From: a virus
IMG/VR virus record: IMGVR_UViG_3300024415_000022
Location: 1-33,810 of that record
Length of the DNA: 33,810 nucleotides
Direction: 5' to 3' (one strand)
In this document: piece after piece, positions 1 to 6,054 of the stretch
How positions within the stretch are numbered: position 1 is the stretch's first letter
Layout: every line of letters begins with the position of its first letter
Notes under the pieces: generated by a model
The model's database searches: none
The model's input: the letters and a program-made list of their open reading frames with translations, nothing else
What the model was told of the DNA's origin: nothing
Position numbers and translations under genes: made by a program

Positions 1-14
1 TATCCCAGTATAAT
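1..14. repeat. terminal direct repeat, left copy
   Basis: The 14 bases TATCCCAGTATAAT are identical to the last 14 bases of the window (33797-33810). Collapsing the two copies joins the ends into an uninterrupted reading frame, so this is most simply the overlap left when a circular or circularly permuted molecule was linearised. It is far too short for a functional phage terminal repeat. Confidence 0.9.
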
Positions 15-107
15 GGGCAAAAGGGTACTGAAAAGCAAATTGATAGGCTTGTTAAATTTTATCCTAATAAAGAGATGATGATTAATTTTCTAATGCCAAG
101 AATATAA
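1..107 (+). CDS. small hypothetical protein, 3' part of a gene spanning the ends of the window
   Basis: This is the C-terminal part of a 49-residue protein whose start is ATG at 33754. Bases 1-2 complete a codon begun at the other end; from base 3 the frame reads SQYNGQKGTEKQIDRLVKFY and on to TAA at 105-107. After joining the ends over the 14-base repeat the frame is continuous, with 19 codons from the right end and 30 from the left. The product is basic, without a signal peptide or membrane segment, and I do not recognise its family. It is the first gene behind the candidate early promoter at 33690-33722, so an early expressed accessory role is likely but unproven. Confidence 0.7.
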   Translation, partial: SQYNGQKGTEKQIDRLVKFYPNKEMMINFLMPRI

Positions 108-111
108 ATCA

Positions 112-291
112 ATGAGCAAAAAACTTAATGCCCTTATCAAGATGATTCAAAAGATTGATACATCAGAAAAGTTATTCTTAGGAGAATTATTAATCGAGAG
201 AATGAGAGAAAATCTTAATGATGATGAATACGCAGAAGCAACATTTACATTAGAATTACAAAGAATTAAAACAGAGATTTTATTTATTTAA
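112..291 (+). CDS. small hypothetical protein (59 aa)
   Basis: ATG at 112 opens a 59-codon frame ending in TAA at 289-291. The start lies 4 bases after the stop of the preceding gene and the stop lies 10 bases before the ssDNA-binding gene, as expected for one early operon. The product is predicted to be all helical, charged and soluble (MSKKLNALIKMIQK at the N terminus, an acidic NDDEYAEAT stretch near residue 37). Spacing, strand and A/T-ending codons match its neighbours. I do not recognise the family and assign no function. Confidence 0.65.
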   Translation: MSKKLNALIKMIQKIDTSEKLFLGELLIERMRENLNDDEYAEATFTLELQRIKTEILFI

Positions 292-301
292 ATTTATTAT
301 T

Positions 302-922
302 ATGATCAAAATTATTGCAACAGAAGGAAACACTACAAAATGGGAACCAGTAGAAGCTGGTACTCACTTAGCAAGATGTGTAAGAATGGTACACATCGGA
401 ACGGTTATGGAAAGCTATGCCAATGAGCCAGCTAAGCCAAAGAACAAAGTATTTTTAACATGGGAATTTCCATCAATGTTAATTGAAGGTGGTGATTATG
501 ATGGTAAGCCAAGAGTTATATCTAAAGAATATACCTTGAGTTTACATCCAAAAACTACCTTATGTAAGCATTTAGTAGCATGGAGAGGTAAATCATTTAG
601 CCCAAAAGAAGCAGAAGCATTTGATATTACTAAACTACTTGGAGTAGCTTGTATGATTACGGTGGTCCACAATGAAGTAGGTGATAAGGTTTATGCTAAC
701 ATTGGAACTATTTCTGGATTACCAAAGGGATTAGAAGCACCAGAGCAAGTATTAGAGAGTTTAGCAGTTAATGCTACTAATATTGATGAGCATACTGATA
801 GCATCCCAGATTACATAGTTGAGAAACTTAAAACATCTACTGAGTTTTTAGCATTGGCCCAAACACCAACAGCTGAAGAGCCAGTAGTTAAAGAAGAAGA
901 AGAGGAAGAATTACCATTTTAG
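302..922 (+). CDS. single-stranded DNA-binding-like protein (OB-fold type, phage)
   Basis: 206 residues. The central part has the pattern of a phage replication protein family predicted to bind ssDNA: a beta-rich N-terminal half (residues 1-80, including KVFLTWEFPSMLIEG), then YTLSLHPKTTLCKHLVAWRG and FDITKLLGVACMITVVH (about 77-122). The C terminus is a classic SSB-type tail: a low-complexity linker followed by about seven Glu and the tip ELPF, comparable to the DDDIPF tip of bacterial SSB that docks partner proteins. The primase-helicase at 3634 ends in almost the same tip, which suggests a common docking partner or a shared replisome. The product should coat ssDNA during phage replication. 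A hairpin with a T-tract follows at 932-959. The binding role is inferred from sequence pattern only. Confidence 0.72.
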   Translation: MIKIIATEGNTTKWEPVEAGTHLARCVRMVHIGTVMESYANEPAKPKNKVFLTWEFPSMLIEGGDYDGKPRVISKEYTLSLHPKTTLCKHLVAWRGKSFSPKEAEAFDITKLLGVACMITVVHNEVGDKVYANIGTISGLPKGLEAPEQVLESLAVNATNIDEHTDSIPDYIVEKLKTSTEFLALAQTPTAEEPVVKEEEEEELPF

Positions 923-931
923 TTAAGCATG

Positions 932-959
932 GGGAAGGGGTTAATCCTCTTCCCTTTTT
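932..959 (+). terminator. intrinsic terminator or attenuator after the SSB-like gene
   Basis: GGGAAGGGG (932-940), loop TTAAT, CCTCTTCCC (946-954), then five T. The 9-bp stem has one G-T wobble. It lies 10 bases after the SSB-like stop and 14 bases before the next ATG at 973. Because the same-strand operon continues, it probably acts as a partial terminator that lowers expression of the genes behind the abundant ssDNA-binding protein. Confidence 0.7.
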
Positions 960-972
960 AAAAAGTAGAACA

Positions 973-1398
973 ATGGAACTAATTAATTTAATAGATGAGC
1001 AGATTATTACCAAGAGTGTAATAGCTGACATAGTACAAGAAGCAGTTAATGCTGTAAAAGAAGGCCACATTGATCCAATAGAAGCAGCCATTAGATTAAA
1101 AGCCAATGAAGAGATTCTAAAGGACATTAGAAAGCAATTAGATGACTTAATCATAGATCAAGCAGAGCAATATGCCAAAGGTGAGAGATTCTTACAAGGT
1201 GTAGAGTTTAATGTGGTTAATGGAAGAAAGGCTTATGATTTCTCTGATGATGCTGAATGGACAGAATTAAAGGCTAAAATAAAGGCCAGAGAAGAATATT
1301 TAAAAGCCAAGCCACAATTTGATCCAGAAACTGGAGAAGCTAATCCAACAAAGATTAAATATGGTAAGGATTATTTAACAATAAAATTTCCAAAGTAA
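973..1398 (+). CDS. coiled-coil early phage protein, Gp157/Gam-like in layout
   Basis: 141 residues. Residues 1-70 form long charged helices (ANEEILKDIRKQLDDLIIDQ), followed by a short beta segment (GVEFNVVNGRKAYDFSDDAE, about 75-95), a second helix and a C-terminal beta strand (YGKDYLTIKFPK). This helix / hydrophobic sheet / helix pattern recurs in early phage proteins annotated as siphovirus Gp157-like or host-nuclease-inhibitor-like, and the position next to the ssDNA-binding protein fits a recombination or nuclease-protection role. The assignment is by layout rather than by any catalytic motif. Its TAA overlaps the next ATG (TAATG), so the two are translationally coupled. Confidence 0.6.
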   Translation: MELINLIDEQIITKSVIADIVQEAVNAVKEGHIDPIEAAIRLKANEEILKDIRKQLDDLIIDQAEQYAKGERFLQGVEFNVVNGRKAYDFSDDAEWTELKAKIKAREEYLKAKPQFDPETGEANPTKIKYGKDYLTIKFPK

Positions 1399-1694
1399 TG
1401 AGAAAGGAAGAATTTTTTGATGCATTAGATAAGGGCTTGTTCAATTTGACAGCCCTTGCTAAGATGATTGGAATTACCAATCCAACAATGTACTCCAAAG
1501 CTACAAGCAAGAAGTTTAAGCAATGGGAGATAGATAAACTAATTGATGCTGGTTTAATTGTACCAGATAACTTATTGAAAGATTGGGGTGATTATGTAAG
1601 GGATGAATTTATGTCCAATAAGACTACTGAACTTAGTGATGATACTATTTATAATTTAGAATTTGATAAATTTTTGCTGTATGCCAAAATATAA
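1398..1694 (+). CDS. small protein with a helix-turn-helix-like segment
   Basis: 98 residues. Residues 15-52 (from FNLTALAKMIGITNPTMYSK onward) have the spacing of an XRE-type helix-turn-helix: a helix, the turn around GITNP, a recognition-like helix, then EIDKLIDAGLI. The C-terminal half is acidic with no clear fold. It starts in a TAATG overlap with the preceding gene and its last 14 bases overlap the next gene. A DNA-binding regulator of early transcription is plausible, but there is no dimerisation domain and no divergently transcribed partner, so it does not look like a lysogeny repressor. Confidence 0.6.
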   Translation: MRKEEFFDALDKGLFNLTALAKMIGITNPTMYSKATSKKFKQWEIDKLIDAGLIVPDNLLKDWGDYVRDEFMSNKTTELSDDTIYNLEFDKFLLYAKI

Positions 1695-1917
1695 AGAAGA
1701 AAGAAGTGGATACATCTTTAATGAGAAAAACCAGTTGCTATTTGTTACTGCTGGATATGATAACATAAAAGATATAGTATGCAGAATCCAATTGTTTCTA
1801 TTAGAATTAGATATGGATTTTGGATCAGAGGCAATAAGAAGAGCCATATATTCACCAAAGTTATTCCAAGACAAATTTTATTTCAGTTTAAAAATATCAG
1901 ATAAATATGAAGGCTGA
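1681..1917 (+). CDS. small hypothetical protein (78 aa)
   Basis: I chose ATG at 1681 (MPKYKEERSGYIFNEKNQ); an upstream ATG at 1663 would add MINFCC and lie deeper inside the previous gene. The 78-residue product alternates beta strands (SGYIFNEKNQLLFVTAGY) with one helix (RIQLFLLELDMDFGSEAIRRA), a small alpha/beta pattern. It overlaps the genes on both sides by 14 and 11 bases. Function unknown; part of the early small-gene cluster. Confidence 0.6.
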   Translation: MPKYKEERSGYIFNEKNQLLFVTAGYDNIKDIVCRIQLFLLELDMDFGSEAIRRAIYSPKLFQDKFYFSLKISDKYEG

Positions 1918-2086
1918 AGTACAAATCCATTATAAGATTTCCACGCAAAAGGATTGGAGATTTGCATCCATTAGGCTAAATAGTTTATCAATGGATTCAG
2001 TAATACTGATTATTGAGAAGAGGCTAAAGATGATGCATCCAGATGAAGAGAAGAAAATTGATTATAAAATTATAGGAATTAGTTGA
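1907..2086 (+). CDS. small hypothetical protein (59 aa)
   Basis: ATG at 1907 overlaps the end of the previous gene by 11 bases; the frame ends at TGA 2084-2086, one base before the next ATG at 2088. The sequence (N terminus MKAEVQIHYKISTQKDWRFA, then a helix SMDSVILIIEKRLKMMHPDE) suggests a compact beta-beta-alpha protein. The exact abutment on both sides and the phage-like codon use support a real gene. No family recognised. Confidence 0.62.
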   Translation: MKAEVQIHYKISTQKDWRFASIRLNSLSMDSVILIIEKRLKMMHPDEEKKIDYKIIGIS

Positions 2087-2087
2087 T

Positions 2088-2330
2088 ATGAAAATAAAAG
2101 AGAAAGCAAAAGATCATGCAAATTATCTCATAAACAAATTTGTTTCAGTAACCATGCATCATCAATTTGAATATATTGTTGATGGAGTTAGATTATCATT
2201 AGCAAAAAAATCAGCATTAATTTTGGTTGATGAAATTATAAGACATCAACGAGAAGGGGGAGATTTATATCTTACTCCTATTGATTTAGAGTATTGGCAA
2301 AAAGTAAAACAAGAGATAAATAATTTTTAA
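2088..2330 (+). CDS. small conserved-type phage protein (80 aa)
   Basis: 80 residues, mainly helical. The segment AKKSALILVDEIIRHQ (residues 39-54) resembles short proteins common in flavobacterial phages and prophages, in which a helix ending in an ALIxVDEII-like motif is followed by a short C-terminal helix (here YWQKVKQEI). The function of that group is not known to me. It starts one base after the preceding stop and is followed by the repeated start-region sequence at 2334. Confidence 0.65.
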   Translation: MKIKEKAKDHANYLINKFVSVTMHHQFEYIVDGVRLSLAKKSALILVDEIIRHQREGGDLYLTPIDLEYWQKVKQEINNF

Positions 2331-2333
2331 ACT

Positions 2334-2355
2334 AAAACAAAGATGAGTAAGGAAA
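2334..2355 (+). repeat. repeated translation-start region, copy 1
   Basis: The 22 bases here begin AAAACAAAGATGAGTAAGGA and are identical to 2685-2706. Both copies contain the start codon (MSKE) of a small gene. A 15-base version recurs at 2822-2836. Confidence 0.8.
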
Positions 2356-2513
2356 CATTATTAGAGTTTAGATTAAGATTAAATAAAGACGTACCAGCGT
2401 ATCACCAAAAGGGTTATGAAGATACTTTCTATATTAGTATTGAAAGTCTAGCAAGATTACCAATAGATGACCACTGGGATATTATTAGTGTTAAAGAATA
2501 TAAAGATGAGTAA
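2343..2513 (+). CDS. small hypothetical protein (56 aa)
   Basis: ATG at 2343 lies in the repeated start region AAAACAAAGATGAGTAAGGA; stop TAA at 2511-2513. The 56-residue product is charged and soluble (MSKETLLEFRLRLNKDVPAY at the N terminus, ending ISVKEYKDE). The last codons form ATGAGTAA with the start of the next gene, an 8-base overlap that suggests coupled translation. Unrecognised family. Confidence 0.62.
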   Translation: MSKETLLEFRLRLNKDVPAYHQKGYEDTFYISIESLARLPIDDHWDIISVKEYKDE

Positions 2514-2697
2514 AGAAGATAACATAACAGTACAATGGGAAAAGGAATATGAAAAATGCAAAGACCCTGTATATTTCTATTCTCATTATCTTATGATAAA
2601 AAATACAGATGGTACTATGTCTGTACCACCACCTCTTAGTGATAAAGCTAAAGAAGATATGAGAAAATGGATAGGATTTAAACCAAAACAAAGATGA
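2506..2697 (+). CDS. small protein with a DPVYF-type motif (63 aa)
   Basis: Start chosen at ATG 2506, which overlaps the previous stop by 8 bases and has the same MSK(E) beginning as its neighbours; a longer frame from 2467 would lie within the preceding gene. Residues 14-27 read EKCKDPVYFYSHYL, similar to the short DPVYFxxxY segment near the N terminus of some large terminases. The large terminase at 13329 lacks this segment. No catalytic residues are present. It may be an independent small protein or a remnant; function unknown. The stop TGA overlaps the next ATG (ATGA). Confidence 0.6.
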   Translation: MSKEDNITVQWEKEYEKCKDPVYFYSHYLMIKNTDGTMSVPPPLSDKAKEDMRKWIGFKPKQR

Positions 2698-2706
2698 GTA
2701 AGGAAA
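2685..2706 (+). repeat. repeated translation-start region, copy 2
   Basis: Exact 22-base copy of 2334-2355, spanning the ATGA overlap between the genes at 2506 and 2694. Confidence 0.8.
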
Positions 2707-2834
2707 AACTTGTTGGTATGATATGTAAAAAGAGGTTGCAAACTCTTGAGGAGAATCCACCCTGTTGCCCGTACAGTAAGGGAATAAAGAAAGTCCTCAC
2801 GCCTTATTCATTTATTAAAACAAAACAAAGATGA
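2694..2834 (+). CDS. small Cys-containing hypothetical protein (46 aa)
   Basis: ATG at 2694 in an ATGA overlap, stop TGA at 2832-2834. The 46-residue basic product has three cysteines, including a CCPY motif near residue 28, too few for a standard zinc site. Codons such as CCC, CCG, CTC, GTC and ACG are concentrated at 2756-2803 and are rare in the rest of this genome, so the segment may be a recent arrival. Start context and overlaps support translation, but the composition leaves room for a non-coding element. Confidence 0.5.
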   Translation: MSKEKLVGMICKKRLQTLEENPPCCPYSKGIKKVLTPYSFIKTKQR

Positions 2835-2836
2835 GT
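2822..2836 (+). repeat. repeated translation-start region, partial copy 3
   Basis: AAAACAAAGATGAGT, matching the first 15 bases of copies 1 and 2. The ATG here (2831) opens only a five-codon frame (MSYEI), so the copy no longer starts a gene; the following gene begins at 2838. Confidence 0.7.
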
Positions 2837-2837
2837 T

Positions 2838-3104
2838 ATGAAATATAGAGGATTATCAAGCATAAGATGGATGTATATGAAAAAGGATTTAAAGAGGAAG
2901 AAGATGGATAAAGAAAAAGATTTAGAATACTGGAGAAATAATGCTGAAGAGGATTATATTACAACACCCATAAGTGTTTTAAGATATATTACAGAACTTG
3001 AAAATGAGATAAAACAAAACAAAGATAATTATTTAGAATTATTAATTGGATTTATTTTAGGATTTTTAGTAATGCAATTAATCCTACATACATTAATCAT
3101 ATAA
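2838..3104 (+). CDS. small membrane-anchored protein (C-terminal transmembrane helix)
   Basis: 88 residues from ATG 2838; ATG 2904 (MDKEKDLEYWRNNAEED) would give a 66-residue form that keeps all recognisable parts and may be the true start, since residues 1-22 are unusually basic. The middle has ITTPISVLRYITELENEI, a motif seen in small Bacteroidota phage proteins of unknown role. Residues 67-88 are one hydrophobic helix (LLIGFILGFLVMQLILHTLI), so the protein is probably C-tail anchored in the inner membrane with its charged part in the cytoplasm. A membrane-linked early function is possible but not shown. Confidence 0.62.
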   Translation: MKYRGLSSIRWMYMKKDLKRKKMDKEKDLEYWRNNAEEDYITTPISVLRYITELENEIKQNKDNYLELLIGFILGFLVMQLILHTLII

Positions 3105-3114
3105 AACAATAGAA
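3103..3114 (+). promoter_or_regulatory. recurrent A-rich start leader AAAACAATAGAA
   Basis: The 12-mer AAAACAATAGAA ends 2 bases before ATG 3117. The same or nearly the same 12-mer stands just upstream of ATG 7190, 12822 and 33754. There is no Shine-Dalgarno sequence. A-rich upstream positions favour initiation in Bacteroidota, so this is probably a translation-initiation leader. Confidence 0.6.
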
Positions 3115-3116
3115 AT

Positions 3117-3233
3117 ATGAAAGAAACAATTAGAATATACGCAGAAGAGATAGTGAACATAGTAAACAAATCAGATAGCAATTTTGATGCAATAGAACAA
3201 TTAGAAGACTTACTATGCAAATTGATCAGATAA
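3117..3233 (+). CDS. very small hypothetical protein (38 aa)
   Basis: ATG 3117 directly follows the recurrent leader AAAACAATAGAA; stop TAA at 3231-3233. The 38-residue product is a single amphipathic helical stretch (MKETIRIYAEEIVNIVNKSD). It overlaps the next gene by 19 bases. The leader is the main support for translation. Function unknown. Confidence 0.55.
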   Translation: MKETIRIYAEEIVNIVNKSDSNFDAIEQLEDLLCKLIR

Positions 3234-3430
3234 TAGAGCATTTTGAAAAGAATGGAATACCTAAAGGCCCAATACGCTATAATCAATGTACGGTAATCCA
3301 AGATCCAGCTAAGATGGTTGAAAACCACATTAGAATCTTAAAAGGAAATCCTAAAAAAAAGCATTTTTTACCATATTATAAAAGACTTTATTTTTTGGTA
3401 GGGATTTCTCCGACAAAAGACAAAGTTTAG
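3215..3430 (+). CDS. conserved-type small phage protein (71 aa)
   Basis: 71 residues. The core IIEHFEKNGIPKGPIRYNQC, followed by an AKMVENHIRILKGN-type helix and HFLPYYKRL, matches a small protein type found in many flavobacterial phages and genomes, usually about 60-70 residues, of unknown function. The tail after YYKRL (YFLVGISPTKDKV) lies where the DNA enters the repeat-rich region and already contains two GACAAA repeats (3412, 3419), so the C terminus may have been altered by that region. It is the last gene of the early cluster. Confidence 0.66.
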   Translation: MQIDQIIEHFEKNGIPKGPIRYNQCTVIQDPAKMVENHIRILKGNPKKKHFLPYYKRLYFLVGISPTKDKV

Positions 3431-3592
3431 TACCGAATTAGTCAAAGCTACAAAAAGCAATATTGAAAAAAATTTTGATTTACTTTTTCGTGGAAAACTT
3501 TGTCTTCTTTGTCTGAAATAAAGGAAAGATAGAGTATCACTGAGTTTCCTTTCCGACAAAGTTGCGCCAATCAAGCGCCAAACTTGACAAAA
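3408..3592. other. repeat-rich intergenic region before the primase-helicase: candidate origin or operator
   Basis: No gene with an ATG start fits 3431-3633. The region holds six GACAAA/TTTGTC copies (3412, 3419, 3555 and 3586 on +; 3499 and 3508 as TTTGTC), three of them as the 9-mer GACAAAGTT (3419-3427, 3555-3563, and as AACTTTGTC at 3496-3504). The pair at 3496 and 3555 frames an inner inverted repeat GGAAAG (3523-3528) / CTTTCC (3549-3554). Next to it GCGCCAA is directly repeated (3564-3570, 3575-3581), GC-rich against the background. Iteron-like repeats beside the initiator/primase gene are typical of replication origins, but binding sites for a regulator would look the same. Confidence 0.55.
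3473..3502 (+). promoter_or_regulatory. weak candidate promoter for the primase-helicase
   Basis: TTTTG at 3473-3477 and AAACTTTG at 3495-3502 are 17 bases apart. The second element differs from the Bacteroidota -7 consensus TAnnTTTG at its first base, and it coincides with one of the inverted repeats. It is the best match between 3431 and 3633, but only a candidate. Confidence 0.22.
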
Positions 3593-3633
3593 GGATTTAT
3601 TATTTAGATATTAGAACAAAATTAGAACAGAAT

Positions 3634-6045
3634 ATGCAAGTAACTATTTTTCGTAACATCCATAGTACATCTACTGGATTTGACAGAACACCAGATTTTA
3701 TCTTTGATAGAATACGAAATGGTGCTTCTAAGGACTTAATTAAAGAAATAAGGGGTAAGACTACCAAAACTGAAAAGAATGCCCTTAAAAAGAATTTACC
3801 GAGCATCTGCTGGAGTGGTAGGTTTAAAAACAGATCAGATATTGGATTGCTTGAGCATTCTGGATTGATATGCTTAGATTTTGATGGCTTTAAAGATGAA
3901 GAGAGCCTTAAAGATTGGAAGCAAATAACAGAAGGTGTAGAGTTTACTTATGCTTCTTTTATTTCTCCATCTGGAGAAGGCTTAAAAGTAATAGTAAAGA
4001 TTCCACAATGTAATAAGGATGATCATAAGCTATACTTTGAGGCTTTAGAAGATTTCTTCCAATCACCACATTTTGATGTATCATCTTCCAACATTAGTAG
4101 AGTATGCTATGAATCTTATGATCCAGAGATATATGTAAATGAAGATTCTACTATATGGGAGAAGATGAAAGAAGAGGATATAATGATTACTGCTGAAGTA
4201 GATCCTCCATTGATTCTTAAATCTACATCCAAGATAATACAGAATATTTTAGTGTGGTTCAATAAGAACTACAATATGCAAGAGGGAGAAAGGAATGAGA
4301 ATCTATTTAAGTTAGCTGCTGCATTATCTGATTATGGAATAAACCAATCAGAAGCAGAGCATTTAGCTTACCAGTATATCAATAAGGATTTTACAGAGCA
4401 AGAAATTAATACCATTATTAGATCAGCTTACAGAAGAGGTAGTGTAAATTTTGGTTCTAAATTCTTTGAGGACAGAAGTACATACAATAAGATAGAGGAT
4501 AAGATTAAGGATGGAAGGACACATAAGGATATTGTTGCATCCTTTACAGACTATACTAAGGTAGAAATAGAAGATGCCATAAGCCAGATTAAAGTAGTAG
4601 CATCTACGGTTGAATTCTGGGATTTTGATAGTAAAGGTAAGATTAGATTAAGGCCACATAAATTTAAAGAGTTTTTAGAGCAGAATGGTTATGCTAAAAT
4701 ATATCCATCTGGTTCTGAGATTCCAGTATTTATTGAGATGGATTCTAATATAGTTGATAATACATCTACACAAAGAATAAAGGATTTTGTACTTAATTAC
4801 TTAATGGATAATTCTGCTGATTTTGGAATGAAGCCTTATGATTACATGGCAGATAATCCTAACTATTTTAGTGAGAAGTATCTATCATTACTTGATTCAG
4901 TAGATATAAACTTCAAAAGAGATACTGCTGATACTTGCTATCTATACTATCAGAATTGTGCATTGGAGGTAACAATGACTGAAGTAAAAGAAATTGATTA
5001 CATGAATCTAAATGGCTTTATCTGGAAGAAACAGATAATACAAAGAGATTATAAAGCTGTTGATCATCATAATGCAGAATATAGGAAATTCATTTGGCTT
5101 ATAGCTGGGCAGAATAATATGAGGTATAATAGCTTTAAATCTGTAATAGGATTCTTTCTACATTCTTACAAATCTGCTGGTAAGAATAGAGCCGTTATCT
5201 GTAATGATGAGGTAATATCTGATAATCCTAATGGTGGAAGTGGTAAAGGGCTATTTGCTCAAGCATTAGGAAAGATGAAGAATCTATCTATATTGGATGG
5301 TAAGCAATTTAATTTTAATAAATCATTTCCATTCCAGACCGTTGGAGTAGATACACAAATACTGGATTTTGATGATGTATCTAAAAATTTCCCTTTTGAG
5401 AATATGTTTAGCCTGGTAACTGAAGGAATAACATTAGAAAAGAAGAATAAGGATGCCATCCACATTCCATTTGCTGATACACCAAAGATACTGATGAGTA
5501 CTAATTATACTATTGGTGGAGTTGGTGGATCATTTGAAAGAAGAAAATTTGAGATAGAATTTAGTAGCTACTTCAATGTAAGATATACTCCAGCAGATGA
5601 ATTTGGTAGGCAATTATTTGATGATTGGGATGATGCAGAATGGCACATATTCGATAACTATATGATCCAATGCTTACATTACTTTTTAGAGAATGGATTA
5701 GTATCTCATGACTTTGTGAATCTTCAGAAGAGGAAGTTTATTAAGGATACATCATTTGATTTCTATGAATGGGCAATGGATGAAGATAATATCAAGGTGG
5801 GCCATAGCTATGTTAAGAAACAATTATACAATGATTTTACTGATGAGTATAATGATTACAAGAAATGGCTTACACAGAATAAGTTTTCTGGATGGGTGCA
5901 GAAGTTAGCTTTATACAAGGGTGTATTCTATGATGGTAAGAAGAAGAATCAATTTGATGAGAGATGCCATATGCTATTAAAGAATGATCCAAATGAAGTA
6001 AGCATAGAAGTACAAGAAGAAGAAATTGATGAACTACCTTTTTAA
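3634..6045 (+). CDS. primase-helicase (VirE-N/BT4734-like primase domain plus superfamily 3 helicase)
   Basis: 803 residues from ATG 3634; the frame is open upstream to a TTG at 3562, but family proteins begin at the MQVTIFRNIH-like segment. Residues 1-180 are a BT4734-like / VirE N-terminal domain, related to archaeo-eukaryotic primases, with the acidic pair in GLICLDFDGF (D82, D84) and ISPSGEGLKVIVKI (110-123). Residues 200-270 resemble a primase C-terminal helical domain. A superfamily 3 / D5-like helicase follows: Walker A GGSGKG (534-539), Walker B ILDFDD (to 581), sensor-like PKILMSTNYT, and an arginine motif FERRKFEIEF. The C terminus EEEIDELPF mimics an SSB tip and resembles that of the ssDNA-binding-like protein at 302. 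It should prime and unwind DNA for phage replication. The repeat-rich region lies directly upstream. Confidence 0.88.
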   Translation: MQVTIFRNIHSTSTGFDRTPDFIFDRIRNGASKDLIKEIRGKTTKTEKNALKKNLPSICWSGRFKNRSDIGLLEHSGLICLDFDGFKDEESLKDWKQITEGVEFTYASFISPSGEGLKVIVKIPQCNKDDHKLYFEALEDFFQSPHFDVSSSNISRVCYESYDPEIYVNEDSTIWEKMKEEDIMITAEVDPPLILKSTSKIIQNILVWFNKNYNMQEGERNENLFKLAAALSDYGINQSEAEHLAYQYINKDFTEQEINTIIRSAYRRGSVNFGSKFFEDRSTYNKIEDKIKDGRTHKDIVASFTDYTKVEIEDAISQIKVVASTVEFWDFDSKGKIRLRPHKFKEFLEQNGYAKIYPSGSEIPVFIEMDSNIVDNTSTQRIKDFVLNYLMDNSADFGMKPYDYMADNPNYFSEKYLSLLDSVDINFKRDTADTCYLYYQNCALEVTMTEVKEIDYMNLNGFIWKKQIIQRDYKAVDHHNAEYRKFIWLIAGQNNMRYNSFKSVIGFFLHSYKSAGKNRAVICNDEVISDNPNGGSGKGLFAQALGKMKNLSILDGKQFNFNKSFPFQTVGVDTQILDFDDVSKNFPFENMFSLVTEGITLEKKNKDAIHIPFADTPKILMSTNYTIGGVGGSFERRKFEIEFSSYFNVRYTPADEFGRQLFDDWDDAEWHIFDNYMIQCLHYFLENGLVSHDFVNLQKRKFIKDTSFDFYEWAMDEDNIKVGHSYVKKQLYNDFTDEYNDYKKWLTQNKFSGWVQKLALYKGVFYDGKKKNQFDERCHMLLKNDPNEVSIEVQEEEIDELPF

Positions 6046-6054
6046 ATTATCGTT

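Noticed and set aside
1-14. Terminal repeat as a functional direct terminal repeat or att site
   Set aside because: Fourteen bases are too short, and a gene reads across it; an assembly overlap of a circular sequence explains it.
1398-1694. HTH-like protein as a lysogeny repressor
   Set aside because: No integrase, no divergent cro-like gene and no paired operators around it; it lies in the middle of an early operon.
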